Shown: one piece after another, positions 25,289 to 33,694 of the stretch
Layout: the number at the start of each line of letters is the position of its first letter
Numbering within the stretch: the first letter of the stretch is position 1
Assembly (NCBI RefSeq): GCF_006496635.1
Contig: NZ_CP022958.1
Coordinates: forward strand, 5,146,001 to 5,210,000
Origin: Azoarcus sp. DD4
Lineage (GTDB): Bacteria > Pseudomonadota > Gammaproteobacteria > Burkholderiales > Rhodocyclaceae
DNA: 64,000 nucleotides
Direction of reading: 5' to 3'
Notes under the pieces: generated by a model
What the model was told of the DNA's origin: nothing
What the model saw: the letters and a program-made list of their open reading frames with translations, nothing else
The model's database searches: none
Translations under genes and position numbers: made by a program

Positions 25289-27660
25289 GCGACGACACCG
25301 GCACTTCCCCCCGCCAGCATTCCCGCCACGAACGGCGCCGCCTCCGTGTGCGCGGCGTGGTCCAGGGCGTGGGTTTCCGCCCCTTCGTCTATCGGCTGGC
25401 GCAGGAACTCGACCTCTCCGGCTGGGTGCGCAACGACGGCGGCGGCGTCGAGATCGAAGTCCAGGGCTCGCCCGGCAACCTGTCCGCGCTCGCCGCCCGC
25501 CTGCGCGGCGAAGCACCGCCGCTCGCCCGCATCGACCACCTCGAATCCGAACTGCGCGAGTTCGACCCGGCCGACCGCGGCTTCACCATCACCGCCTCGC
25601 GCAGCGGCGAGGTCACCACCGCCATCGGCCACGACAGCACGGTATGCCCGGCCTGTCTCGACGAGATGTTCGACCCCGCCGGACGGCGCTGGCGCTACCC
25701 CTTCATCAACTGTACGCACTGCGGCCCGCGCTATACGCTGACGCGCGGCCTGCCCTACGACAGGGTGAACACCAGCATGGCGGCGTTCGCGCTGTGCGAC
25801 GACTGCGCCGACGAGTACAGCGCGCCGACCGACCGCCGCTTCCATGCCGAACCCAACGCCTGTCCGGTGTGCGGCCCGCGGCTGACCCTGCTGGAAGGCT
25901 TCGGCATCACCGTCGCCACCCGCGACCCGGTGGCCGACACCCTGCTGCGCCTGCTGTGCGGCGAGATCGTCGCGGTCAAGGGCCTGGGCGGCTTCCACCT
26001 GATGTGCGACGCGCGCAACCCGGAGGCGGTGTCGCGCCTGCGCGAGCGCAAGTCGCGCGAGAACAAGCCCTTCGCGCTGATGGTCGCCAACCTGGAATCC
26101 GCTCGCCACTGGGCCAAGCTCAGCGGCGCCGACGAGCAGCTGCTCGCCAGCGCCGAACGCCCGGTGGTGCTGTGCGACAAGCGCGCCAGCGTCGACAGCG
26201 AACTGTGGGGCGTGGCGCCGGCGCTGTCCTCGGTCGGGCTGATGCTGCCCTACGCGCCGCTGCACTACCTGCTGTTCCACGACTACGCCGGCCGCCCGGC
26301 GGGCACCGGCTGGCTGGACAAGGCGCTCGATCTGGCGCTGGTGTGCACCTCGGCCAACCCCGGCGGCGAGCCGCTCGTCACCGGCAACCGCGAGGCCACC
26401 CGCCGGCTCATGGGCATCGCCGACGCCTACCTCATCCACGACCGCGACATCGTCGTGCGCTGCGATGACTCGGTGATGCGCAGCCTGCCCGCCACCCGTT
26501 ACGACGACAGCGGCGTGCAGTTCATCCGCCGCTCGCGCGGCTACACGCCGCGCGCACTCAAGCTCAGCTGCAAGGGGCCGGCGGTGCTGGCTTTCGGCGG
26601 CCTGCTCAAGAACACGCTCTGTCTCACCCGTGGCGACGAGGCTTTCCTGTCGCAGCACATCGGCGACCTCGAATCGGCGAGCGCCTGTCAGGCGCTGGAC
26701 GAAGTGGCCGAGCACATGCAGCGCATCCTCGCCCTGTCGCCGCAAGCCGTTGCCCACGACCTGCACCCGGATTTCCCGTCCACCCGCGCCGCCGAAGCGC
26801 TGGCCGAACGGCTCGGCATCCCCGCCTTCGCCATCCAGCACCACCACGCCCACGTCGCCGCGGTGGAGGCCGAACACCACCACCACGGTCCGGTGCTCGG
26901 CCTGGCGCTGGACGGTGTCGGCCTCGGCACCGACGGCAATGCCTGGGGCGGCGAACTGCTGCGGGTGGAAGGTCCGCGCTTCCAGCGTCTCGGCCACCTC
27001 GCCGCGCTGCCGCTGCCCGGCGCCGACAAGGCCGCGCGCGAACCCTGGCGCATGGCCGCGGCGGTGCTCCACCGCCTCGGCCGCGGCGACGAGATCGCCA
27101 GCCGCTTCCACGACGAGTCGGCCGCCTGGCGCATGGCTGATCTGCTCGCCGCCGGCACCCGCTGCCCACCGACCACCAGCCTCGGCCGCTGGTTCGACGC
27201 CGCCGCCGGCCTGCTCGGCGTCTGCCGCCGGATGGGCTACGAAGGCGAGGCGGCGATGCGGCTGGAAAGCCTCGCCGCCGGGTTCGGCCCGGTGCTGCCG
27301 CTGCCCGGCGGCTGGCGCATCGCCGAAGGCGGGACCGACGGCGGCACGCTGGACCTGCTGCCGCTGCTCGCCACCCTGGCCGACGAGACCGACGCCGCAC
27401 GCGGCGCGGCGCTGTTCCACGCCACGCTGGCGGCCGCGCTCGAAGCCTGGACCCTGCGCGCGGCCGACATTGCCGGCGTGCACACCGTGGCGCTGTCCGG
27501 CGGCTGTTTCCTCAACCGCCTGATGTCGCGCGACCTGTCGCGCCGCCTGGCCGCGCGCGGCCTGACGGTGCTGGAAGCGCGCCAGGCACCGCCCAACGAC
27601 GGCGGCCTGGCGCTGGGTCAGGCCCGCATCGCCCGCCACCTGCTGAACGAAGGAATCTGA
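25285..27660 (+). CDS. hypF: HypF carbamoyltransferase
   Basis: A 791-residue enzyme making the cyanide ligand precursor from carbamoyl phosphate on HypE. Domains in order: acylphosphatase (RVRGVVQGVGFRPFVYRLAQ, residues about 17-100), two zinc fingers (CPACLDEMFDPAGRRWRYPFINCTHCGPRYT and a second set CDDCADEYS to CPVCGPR), a YrdC-like domain (about 205-390) and a Kae1-like domain (HHHAHVAAVEAEHHHHGPVLGLALDGVGLGTDG). Length is normal for HypF. Confidence 0.95.
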   Translation: MSDDTGTSPRQHSRHERRRLRVRGVVQGVGFRPFVYRLAQELDLSGWVRNDGGGVEIEVQGSPGNLSALAARLRGEAPPLARIDHLESELREFDPADRGFTITASRSGEVTTAIGHDSTVCPACLDEMFDPAGRRWRYPFINCTHCGPRYTLTRGLPYDRVNTSMAAFALCDDCADEYSAPTDRRFHAEPNACPVCGPRLTLLEGFGITVATRDPVADTLLRLLCGEIVAVKGLGGFHLMCDARNPEAVSRLRERKSRENKPFALMVANLESARHWAKLSGADEQLLASAERPVVLCDKRASVDSELWGVAPALSSVGLMLPYAPLHYLLFHDYAGRPAGTGWLDKALDLALVCTSANPGGEPLVTGNREATRRLMGIADAYLIHDRDIVVRCDDSVMRSLPATRYDDSGVQFIRRSRGYTPRALKLSCKGPAVLAFGGLLKNTLCLTRGDEAFLSQHIGDLESASACQALDEVAEHMQRILALSPQAVAHDLHPDFPSTRAAEALAERLGIPAFAIQHHHAHVAAVEAEHHHHGPVLGLALDGVGLGTDGNAWGGELLRVEGPRFQRLGHLAALPLPGADKAAREPWRMAAAVLHRLGRGDEIASRFHDESAAWRMADLLAAGTRCPPTTSLGRWFDAAAGLLGVCRRMGYEGEAAMRLESLAAGFGPVLPLPGGWRIAEGGTDGGTLDLLPLLATLADETDAARGAALFHATLAAALEAWTLRAADIAGVHTVALSGGCFLNRLMSRDLSRRLAARGLTVLEARQAPPNDGGLALGQARIARHLLNEGI

Positions 27661-27664
27661 ACGC

Positions 27665-27904
27665 ATGTGCCTCGCCGTCCCCGCCCGCGTGGCGGAACTG
27701 CTGCCCAACGACACCGCCCGCGTCGAACTCGGCGGCGTCACCAAGGAAATCTCGCTGGCCCTGGTCGATGAGGTCGCCGTCGGCGACTACGTCATCGTCC
27801 ATGTCGGCTACGCGCTCTCCAAGCTCGACCGCGAGGAAGCCGAAGCCACCCTGGCGCTGTTCGCCGAGGCCGGCCTGACGCCCTCGCTGGAGGGCACGGC
27901 ATGA
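27665..27904 (+). CDS. hypC: HypC hydrogenase maturation chaperone
   Basis: A 79-residue HypC starting MCLAVPARV with the functional Cys2; it carries the Fe(CN)2CO unit with HypD. It is shorter than HupF and has the usual beta-barrel KEISLALVDEVAVGDYVIVHVGYALSKLD. It overlaps hypD by ATGA at 27901. Confidence 0.95.
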   Translation: MCLAVPARVAELLPNDTARVELGGVTKEISLALVDEVAVGDYVIVHVGYALSKLDREEAEATLALFAEAGLTPSLEGTA

Positions 27905-29043
27905 AATACGTGGACGAATTCCGCGACGGCGAACTCGCCCGCGGCATCGGCAAGGCGATCCGGCGCGAGGCCAACCCGGCGCGCGACTACGCCTTCATGG
28001 AGTTCTGCGGCGGCCACACCCACGCCATCTCGCGCTACGGCGTGATCGACCTGCTGCCGCAGAACGTGCGCATGATCCACGGCCCCGGCTGCCCGGTCTG
28101 CGTGCTGCCGGTGGGCCGCATCGACATGGCGATCGGGCTGGCGATGAAGCAGTCGGTGACGATCTGCACCTACGGCGACTGCCTGCGCGTGCCCGCCTCC
28201 GACGGCCTGTCGCTGCTGAAGGCGCGCGCCCGGCTGGACAAATCCCGTGCCGACATCCGCATGGTGTATTCCGCCGCCGACGCGCTGGCGCTGGCCCAGC
28301 GCGAACCGCAGCGCGAGGTGGTATTCCTCGCCATCGGCTTCGAGACCACCACGCCGCCCACCGCGCTGGTGCTCAAGCAGGCGCAGGCGCTCGGGCTGAA
28401 GAACTTCAGCGTGCTGTGCAACCACGTGCTGACCCCGGCCGCGATCGTCGCCATCCTCGAACATCCTGAGGGCAACGGCGTGCAGCTCGACGGCTTCGTC
28501 GGCCCGGCGCACGTGTCCACCGTGATCGGCAGCCGGCCCTACGACTTCGTCGCCGCGCAATACAAGAAGCCGGTGGTGATCGCCGGCTTCGAGCCGCTGG
28601 ACGTGATGCAGTCCATCCTGATGCTGGTGCGCCAGGTAAACGACGGCCGCTTCGAGATCGAGAACGAATTCACCCGCGCCGTCACCCGCGACGGCAACCG
28701 CAAGGCGCAGGCCCTGGTGGCCGAGGTGTTCGGCCTGCGCGACAGCTACGAATGGCGCGGGCTGGGCAGCCTGCCGCAATCCGCGCTGCAGATCCGTCCG
28801 GAATTTGCTGCCTGGGATGCCGAAGCGAAGTTCGGCCTCAGCTACGCCCCGGTGGCCGACCACAAGGCCTGCGAGTGCGGCACCATCCTGCGCGGCGAGA
28901 AGCGCCCGGCCGACTGCAAGCTGTTCGGCACGGTGTGCACGCCGGAAACGCCGATGGGTTCGTGCATGGTGTCCTCGGAAGGCGCCTGCGCCGCCCACTA
29001 CAATTACGGCCGCTTCCGCGACGTCGCGGTCGTTGCTGCCTGA
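27901..29043 (+). CDS. hypD: HypD iron-sulfur scaffold for Fe(CN)2CO
   Basis: A 380-residue [4Fe-4S] protein on which the CN and CO ligands are added to iron. The three hallmark segments are present: EFCGGHTHA, GPGCPVCVLP and GFETTTPPTA. The C-terminal cluster Cys set is CECGTILRGEKRPADCKLFGTVCTPETPMGSCMVSSEGACAAHY. Length is typical (373-385). Confidence 0.95.
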   Translation: MKYVDEFRDGELARGIGKAIRREANPARDYAFMEFCGGHTHAISRYGVIDLLPQNVRMIHGPGCPVCVLPVGRIDMAIGLAMKQSVTICTYGDCLRVPASDGLSLLKARARLDKSRADIRMVYSAADALALAQREPQREVVFLAIGFETTTPPTALVLKQAQALGLKNFSVLCNHVLTPAAIVAILEHPEGNGVQLDGFVGPAHVSTVIGSRPYDFVAAQYKKPVVIAGFEPLDVMQSILMLVRQVNDGRFEIENEFTRAVTRDGNRKAQALVAEVFGLRDSYEWRGLGSLPQSALQIRPEFAAWDAEAKFGLSYAPVADHKACECGTILRGEKRPADCKLFGTVCTPETPMGSCMVSSEGACAAHYNYGRFRDVAVVAA

Positions 29044-29062
29044 CGCACTCCACACGCATCCG

Positions 29063-30115
29063 ATGAAAGCCAACTACACCCGCCCGCTCGACCTCAAGAG
29101 CGGCCGCGTCGACATGAACCACGGCGCCGGCGGCCGCGCCACCGCGCAGCTCGTGTCCGAACTCTTCGCCCGCGCCTTCGACAATCCCTGGCTCGCCCAG
29201 GGCGACGACGGCGCGGTACTGCCCGCGCCGGCGCCGGGCGAACGCTTGGTGATGGCGGCCGACGGCCACGTCGTCTCGCCGCTGTTTTTCCCCGGCGGCG
29301 ACATCGGCAGCCTGGCGGTGCACGGCACGGTGAACGACCTCGCGGTGATGGGCGCGCGTCCGCTCTATCTCTCGGCCAGTTTCATCCTGGAAGAAGGCTA
29401 TCCGCTCGCCGAGCTCAAGCGCATCGTCGACTCCATGGCCGCGGCCAGCCGCGCCGTGGGCGTGCCCGTGGTCACCGGCGACACCAAGGTGGTCGAGCAG
29501 GGCAAGGGCGACGGCGTCTTCATCGCCACCACCGGCGTCGGCGCGCTGCCGGCCGGCCGGGCTCCCGGCGGCGCCCGCGCGCGGCCGGGCGACGTGGTGC
29601 TGGTGTCGGGCAGCATGGGCGACCACGGCATGGCCATCCTGGCTGTGCGCGAATCGCTCGCCTTCGACAGCGAGATCCGTTCCGACAGCGCCCCGCTCGC
29701 CTGCCTGGTCGAAAGCCTGTTCGGCGCGGTGCCGGCCGAGGCGGTCCGGGTGCTGCGCGACCCGACCCGCGGCGGGCTGGCCACCACGCTCAACGAGATC
29801 GCCCGCCAGTCCGGCGCCGGCATGCTGATCGAGGAAGCCGCCATCCCGGTACATCCGCAGGTCGAGGCGGCCTGCGAACTGCTCGGCCTGGACCCGCTCT
29901 ACCTCGCCAACGAAGGCAAGCTCATCGTGGTATGCGACCCGGAACACGCCGGCGCCGCACTCGCCGCGCTGCGCGCCCATCCGCTCGGTGCCGGCGCTGC
30001 CCGTATCGGCACGGTGACGGCCGACGAGCACCACTTCGTCCAGCTGCGCACCGCGCTCGGCGGCATGCGCATGCTCGACTGGCTGTCGGGCGAACCGCTG
30101 CCGCGCATCTGCTGA
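29063..30115 (+). CDS. hypE: HypE carbamoyl-dehydrating enzyme
   Basis: A 350-residue PurM-fold ATPase that converts the thiocarbamate on its C-terminal Cys to thiocyanate. It ends LPRIC, the invariant reactive Cys tail, and shows MNHGAGGRA, GDDGAVL and RDPTRGGLATTLNEIA. The ATG at 29063 was chosen because the protein then starts in the conserved way; the longer upstream frame is out of context and overlaps hypD. Confidence 0.95.
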   Translation: MKANYTRPLDLKSGRVDMNHGAGGRATAQLVSELFARAFDNPWLAQGDDGAVLPAPAPGERLVMAADGHVVSPLFFPGGDIGSLAVHGTVNDLAVMGARPLYLSASFILEEGYPLAELKRIVDSMAAASRAVGVPVVTGDTKVVEQGKGDGVFIATTGVGALPAGRAPGGARARPGDVVLVSGSMGDHGMAILAVRESLAFDSEIRSDSAPLACLVESLFGAVPAEAVRVLRDPTRGGLATTLNEIARQSGAGMLIEEAAIPVHPQVEAACELLGLDPLYLANEGKLIVVCDPEHAGAALAALRAHPLGAGAARIGTVTADEHHFVQLRTALGGMRMLDWLSGEPLPRIC

Positions 30116-30128
30116 GCCGCGCCGACCG

Positions 30129-31586
30129 ATGACGCCACCGCTGCCGCCCGAACTGCCGTCCATCCTCGTCGTCGACGACGAGATCCGCTCGCAGGAAGCC
30201 CTGCGCCGCACGCTGGAGGAAGACTTCGAAGTCTTCACCGCGTCCAGCGCCGACGACGCGCTCGCCATCCTCGAGCGCGAGTGGATACAGATCGTGCTGT
30301 GCGACCAGCGCATGCCGGGCAGCTCCGGCGTCGCCCTGCTGCGCCAGGTGCGCGAGCGCTGGCCGGACGCGGTGCGCATCATCATCTCCGGCTACACCGA
30401 TTCCGAAGACATCATCGCCGGCATCAACGAAGCCGGCATCTACCAATACCTGCTCAAGCCCTGGCAGCCGGAACAGCTGCTGTTGACACTGAAATCCGCA
30501 GCCGAGATGGCCCGGCTGCATGCCGAGAACCAGCGCCTGGCGGTGGAGTTGCGCACCGCCGCGCCGGTGCTCGAAAAACAGGTCAGCCACCGGCGCGCCA
30601 GCGTGCGCCAGCAGTTCGCGCTCGACGCCGTGCTGCGCGCGCCCGGCTCGCCGATGAACGCGGTGTGCGCGCTGGTGAAAAAGCTCGCCGCGCTCGACAT
30701 CCCGGTGCTGCTCACCGGCGAATCCGGCACCGGCAAGGAACTGCTCGCGCGCGCACTGCACTACGACAGCCCGCGTGCCGGCGAGGCCTTCGTGGTGGAG
30801 AACTGCGGCGCGCTGCCCGACCAGCTGCTGGAATCCGAACTCTTCGGCCACAAGCGCGGCGCCTTCACGGGTGCCTTCGAAGACCGCGTCGGCCTCTTCA
30901 AGCAGGCCGACGGCGGCACCATGCTGCTCGACGAGATCGGCGAAACCTCCGCTGCCTTCCAGGTGAAGCTGCTGCGCGTGCTGCAGGAAGGCGAACTGCG
31001 GCCGGTGGGCGCGGCGCGGCCGATACCGGTGGACGCGCGGGTGATCGCCGCCACCAACCGCGACCTCGAAGCAGAAGTGCGCAACGGCCGTTTCCGCGAG
31101 GATCTGTACTACCGGCTAGCGGCGCTTACCATCGCGGTGCCGCCGCTGCGCGAGCGCCCCATGGACATCCCGCTGATCGCGCAAACCCTGCTGGACGAAA
31201 CCCAGGCCGCGCTCGGCCGCCGCTTCGAGCCCTTGTCGGCCGAGGTCATCGCCTGCCTGCAGACCTGGCGCTGGCCGGGCAACGTGCGCGAATTGCGCAA
31301 CGAAGTGCTGCGCATGATCGCGCTCGCCGACGACGACCGCCTGTCCGCCGCCCACCTCAGCCCGCGGGTACTGCGCGCCGCCGACGCCGGCGACGAACCG
31401 GCCCTGTCCATGCTGTCCGGCCTGGATGGCGACCTCAAGACCCGGCTGGAGGCGCTGGAAGCCCGCATCGTCAAGGAAAGCCTGATCCGCCACCGCTGGA
31501 ACAAGACCCATGCTGCCAAGGAGCTCGGCCTGTCACGTGTCGGCCTGCGCAGCAAGCTGGCACGCTACGGGCTGGAACGGGATTGA
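30129..31586 (+). CDS. hoxA: HoxA/HupR NtrC-type response regulator
   Basis: A 485-residue sigma-54 activator. Receiver domain: ILVVDDE with phosphate-acceptor Asp about residue 59 (LCDQRMPG). AAA+ domain: Walker A GESGTGKE, sigma-54 contact GAFTGA at residues 244-249 and Walker B GGTMLLDEIGE. C-terminal Fis-type HTH: HRWNKTHAAKELGLSRVGLRSKLARY. In characterised systems it is active when not phosphorylated and is silenced by the HupT kinase when H2 is absent. The -24/-12 elements before hupS and hupD are its natural targets. Confidence 0.95.
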   Translation: MTPPLPPELPSILVVDDEIRSQEALRRTLEEDFEVFTASSADDALAILEREWIQIVLCDQRMPGSSGVALLRQVRERWPDAVRIIISGYTDSEDIIAGINEAGIYQYLLKPWQPEQLLLTLKSAAEMARLHAENQRLAVELRTAAPVLEKQVSHRRASVRQQFALDAVLRAPGSPMNAVCALVKKLAALDIPVLLTGESGTGKELLARALHYDSPRAGEAFVVENCGALPDQLLESELFGHKRGAFTGAFEDRVGLFKQADGGTMLLDEIGETSAAFQVKLLRVLQEGELRPVGAARPIPVDARVIAATNRDLEAEVRNGRFREDLYYRLAALTIAVPPLRERPMDIPLIAQTLLDETQAALGRRFEPLSAEVIACLQTWRWPGNVRELRNEVLRMIALADDDRLSAAHLSPRVLRAADAGDEPALSMLSGLDGDLKTRLEALEARIVKESLIRHRWNKTHAAKELGLSRVGLRSKLARYGLERD

Positions 31587-31595
31587 AGCCCCGGT

Positions 31596-31895
31596 TCAAC
31601 CGCCGAGCCGATCGCGCCGCTCGTCGATCTCGGCCAGCGCGCGGCGGACGAACTCCGCCGTCAGGTGAATGCCTTCGGTGGCAGCGGAACGTTCCACCGT
31701 GCTGAAGGCCAGCACCAGCAGGCCGCGCATTTTGTCGAAGGCGACCTCGTTCTGGTGCCGCATCAGCGCATCGTTCTGCAGCACCGCGTCCATCACGCCG
31801 GGATCGCGCAGTCGGACACCGCACAGCTCGGCCATGGCGGCGAGCTCGTGGATGATGTCGCCGAGATCCTGCTCGAAATGCGGTAGGCCGGTCAT
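31596..31895 (-). CDS. Hypothetical protein between hoxA and hupU
   Basis: A 99-residue, largely helical, acidic protein with no signal peptide and no recognised domain (DLGDIIHELAAMAELCGVRL ... FDKMRGLLVLAFSTVERSA). It is encoded against the hup genes, ending 9 bp from the hoxA stop and starting 123 bp upstream of hupU. It might be unrelated to hydrogenase. Confidence 0.5.
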   Translation of the reverse strand: MTGLPHFEQDLGDIIHELAAMAELCGVRLRDPGVMDAVLQNDALMRHQNEVAFDKMRGLLVLAFSTVERSAATEGIHLTAEFVRRALAEIDERRDRLGG

Positions 31896-32018
31896 GTCGA
31901 ATCTCCGGTGGGCACAAGCAAACGTGCATCACTGTGCAGGATCGGGTATTGCAGCGCAACATCGCTCGACCATATCGAGGGATCGCCCCAGCCACGCTTC
32001 CGTGCTTCAATCTCGCCC

Positions 32019-33014
32019 ATGAACCTGATCTGGCTCCAGTCCGGCGGCTGCGGCGGCTGCACCATGTCGCTGCTGTGTTCCGACGCGCGCGACCTGCTCG
32101 GCCTGCTGCGCGACGCCGGCATCCACATCCTGTGGCACCCCTCGCTGTCGGAGGAGACCGGCGGCGAGGCGCTGGCGGTGCTCGACGCCTGCGCGCGCGG
32201 CGACATCCCGCTCGACCTGCTGTGCATCGAAGGCGCGATGCTGCGCGGCCCCAATGGCAGCGGCCGTTTCCACGTGCTGGCCGGCAGCGGCAAGCCGATG
32301 ATCCACTGGGTGGATGCGCTTGCCGCGCGCGCCCGCCACACCCTGGCGATAGGCTCGTGCGCAGCCTGGGGCGGGATCAGCGCCGGTGGCATCAACCCGA
32401 CCGAGGCCTGCGGCCTGCAGTACGAAGGCGACACGCCCGGCGGTCTGCTCGGCCGCGACTACCGCTCCGCCGCCGGCCTGCCGGTGATCAACGTCGCCGG
32501 CTGCCCGACCCACCCCGGCTGGGTAGTCGACACCCTGCTCGCACTGGCACTGGGCGAATTCGGCGCGGCCGAACTCGACGCCCTCGGCCGGCCGCGCTTC
32601 TACGCCGACCAGCTGGTGCACCACGGCTGCAGCCGCAACGAGTTCTACGAGTTCAAGGCCAGCGCCGAGAAGGCCTCGGACCTCGGCTGCATGATGGAAC
32701 ACCTGGGCTGCAAGGGCACCCAGGCCCACGCCGACTGCAATATCCGGCCGTGGAACGGCAGCGGCTCGTGCACCAGCGGCGGCTACGCCTGCATCTCCTG
32801 CACCGAGCCGGGCTTCGAGTCGCCCGGCCATCCCTTTGCGCAGACGCCCAAGGTCGCCGGCATCCCGATCGGACTGCCGTCGGACATGCCCAAGGCCTGG
32901 TTCGTGGCGCTCGCCGCGCTGTCCAAGTCGGCGACGCCGCGCCGGGTGCGCGAGAACGCCACCGCCGACCATCCGCAGATCACCCCGGCGATCCGCCGCA
33001 CCGGGCTGAAATGA
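32019..33014 (+). CDS. hupU: Regulatory (H2-sensing) hydrogenase small subunit
   Basis: A 331-residue small subunit of the cytoplasmic sensor hydrogenase HupUV/HoxBC. Unlike HupS it has no Tat signal and no membrane anchor; it starts almost at once with LWLQSGGCGGCTMSLLC, the proximal-cluster motif. Further cluster Cys are in SCAAWGG, VAGCPTHPG and MMEHLGCKGTQAHADCN and CISCTEPGF. A short extension is possible in frame to 31908, but the family normally begins near here. Its TGA (33012-33014) overlaps the ATG of the repeat frame. Confidence 0.9.
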   Translation: MNLIWLQSGGCGGCTMSLLCSDARDLLGLLRDAGIHILWHPSLSEETGGEALAVLDACARGDIPLDLLCIEGAMLRGPNGSGRFHVLAGSGKPMIHWVDALAARARHTLAIGSCAAWGGISAGGINPTEACGLQYEGDTPGGLLGRDYRSAAGLPVINVAGCPTHPGWVVDTLLALALGEFGAAELDALGRPRFYADQLVHHGCSRNEFYEFKASAEKASDLGCMMEHLGCKGTQAHADCNIRPWNGSGSCTSGGYACISCTEPGFESPGHPFAQTPKVAGIPIGLPSDMPKAWFVALAALSKSATPRRVRENATADHPQITPAIRRTGLK

Positions 33015-33694
33015 CAGCCCCCACGCTCACTGCGTTCGCTGCCCCCCAAGGGGGCTTCGCCATACTTGGGACGGCCCGGCGCATGGCGACGACAGCCCCC
33101 ACGCTCACCGCGTTCGCGAAGGGTCGGCTTTGCACTGCCGACCCGCTCTACCGGCACGGCGCAGTGCGCCGCGAAACCCCGGTCTCGCCCCCCCAAGGGG
33201 GCTTCGCCATGCTTGGGACGGCCCGGCGCATGGCGACGACAGCCCCCACGCTCACCGCGTTCGCGAAGGGTCGGCTTTGCACTGCCGACCCGCTCTACCG
33301 GCACGGCGCAGTGCGCCGCGAAACCCCGGTCTCGCCCCCCCAAGGGGGCTTCGCCATGCTTGGGGCGGCCCGGCGCATGGCGACGACAGCCCCCACGCTC
33401 ACCGCGTTCGCGAAGGGTCGGCTTTGCACTGCCGACCCGCTCTACCGGCACGGCGCAGTGCGCCGCGAAACCCCGGTCTCGCCCCCCCAAGGGGGCTTCG
33501 CCATGCTTGGGACGGCCCGGCGCATGGCGACGACAGCCCCCACGCTCACCGCGTTCGCGGAGGGTCGGCTTTGCACTGCCGACCCGCTCTACCGGCACGG
33601 CGCAGTGCGCCGCGAAACCCCGGTCTCGCCCCCCCAAGGGGGCTTCGCCATACTTGGGACGGCCCGGCGCATGGCGACGACGAGGTGGTCATGA
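33011..33694 (+). CDS. Repeat-encoded reading frame coupling hupU to hupV (possible)
   Basis: The ATG at 33011 overlaps the hupU stop (ATGA) and the frame runs 228 codons to TGA 33692-33694, which overlaps the hupV start (ATGA at 33691). It encodes 4.5 copies of a 49-residue peptide (MATTAPTLTAFAKGRL ... PPQGGFAMLGTARR), since the unit length and the deletion are both multiples of three. It may be a translated linker that keeps hupU-hupV translational coupling rather than a protein with its own job. No family recognised; translation is unproven. Confidence 0.4.
   Translation: MTAPTLTAFAAPQGGFAILGTARRMATTAPTLTAFAKGRLCTADPLYRHGAVRRETPVSPPQGGFAMLGTARRMATTAPTLTAFAKGRLCTADPLYRHGAVRRETPVSPPQGGFAMLGAARRMATTAPTLTAFAKGRLCTADPLYRHGAVRRETPVSPPQGGFAMLGTARRMATTAPTLTAFAEGRLCTADPLYRHGAVRRETPVSPPQGGFAILGTARRMATTRWS
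33013..33678. repeat. Tandem repeat array, 4 x 147 bp plus one truncated copy
   Basis: Four complete, contiguous 147-bp units lie at 33091-33237, 33238-33384, 33385-33531 and 33532-33678, preceded by a 78-bp copy at 33013-33090 that lacks 69 internal bp. Units 1 and 3 look identical. Unit 2 differs at 33365 (G for A) and unit 4 at 33560 and 33652. The truncated first copy and unit 4 share CATACTT where units 1-3 have CATGCTT. Each unit carries a strong GC hairpin (for example GCCCCCCAAGGGGGC at 33041-33055). No spacers occur, so it is not CRISPR. The array occupies the whole hupU-hupV gap. Confidence 0.9.

Noticed and set aside
24358..27660. 1100-codon frame giving HypF a 309-residue N-terminal extension
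   Set aside because: The extension is the hypB region read in another frame; HypB is intact and HypF starts at 25285.
32783..33637. Minus-strand frame of repeats (MGGRDRGFAAHCAVPVERVG...) through the hupU-hupV array
   Set aside because: It exists because the repeat unit is a multiple of three; no ribosome-binding site and no family match. The plus-strand frame has the coupling evidence.
33013..33678. CRISPR array
   Set aside because: The repeat copies are contiguous, 147 bp long and have no unique spacers; no cas genes are present.
33130..33690. Upstream extension of hupV into the repeats
   Set aside because: The frame is open only by reading the repeats in a third phase; conserved HupV starts at 33691.
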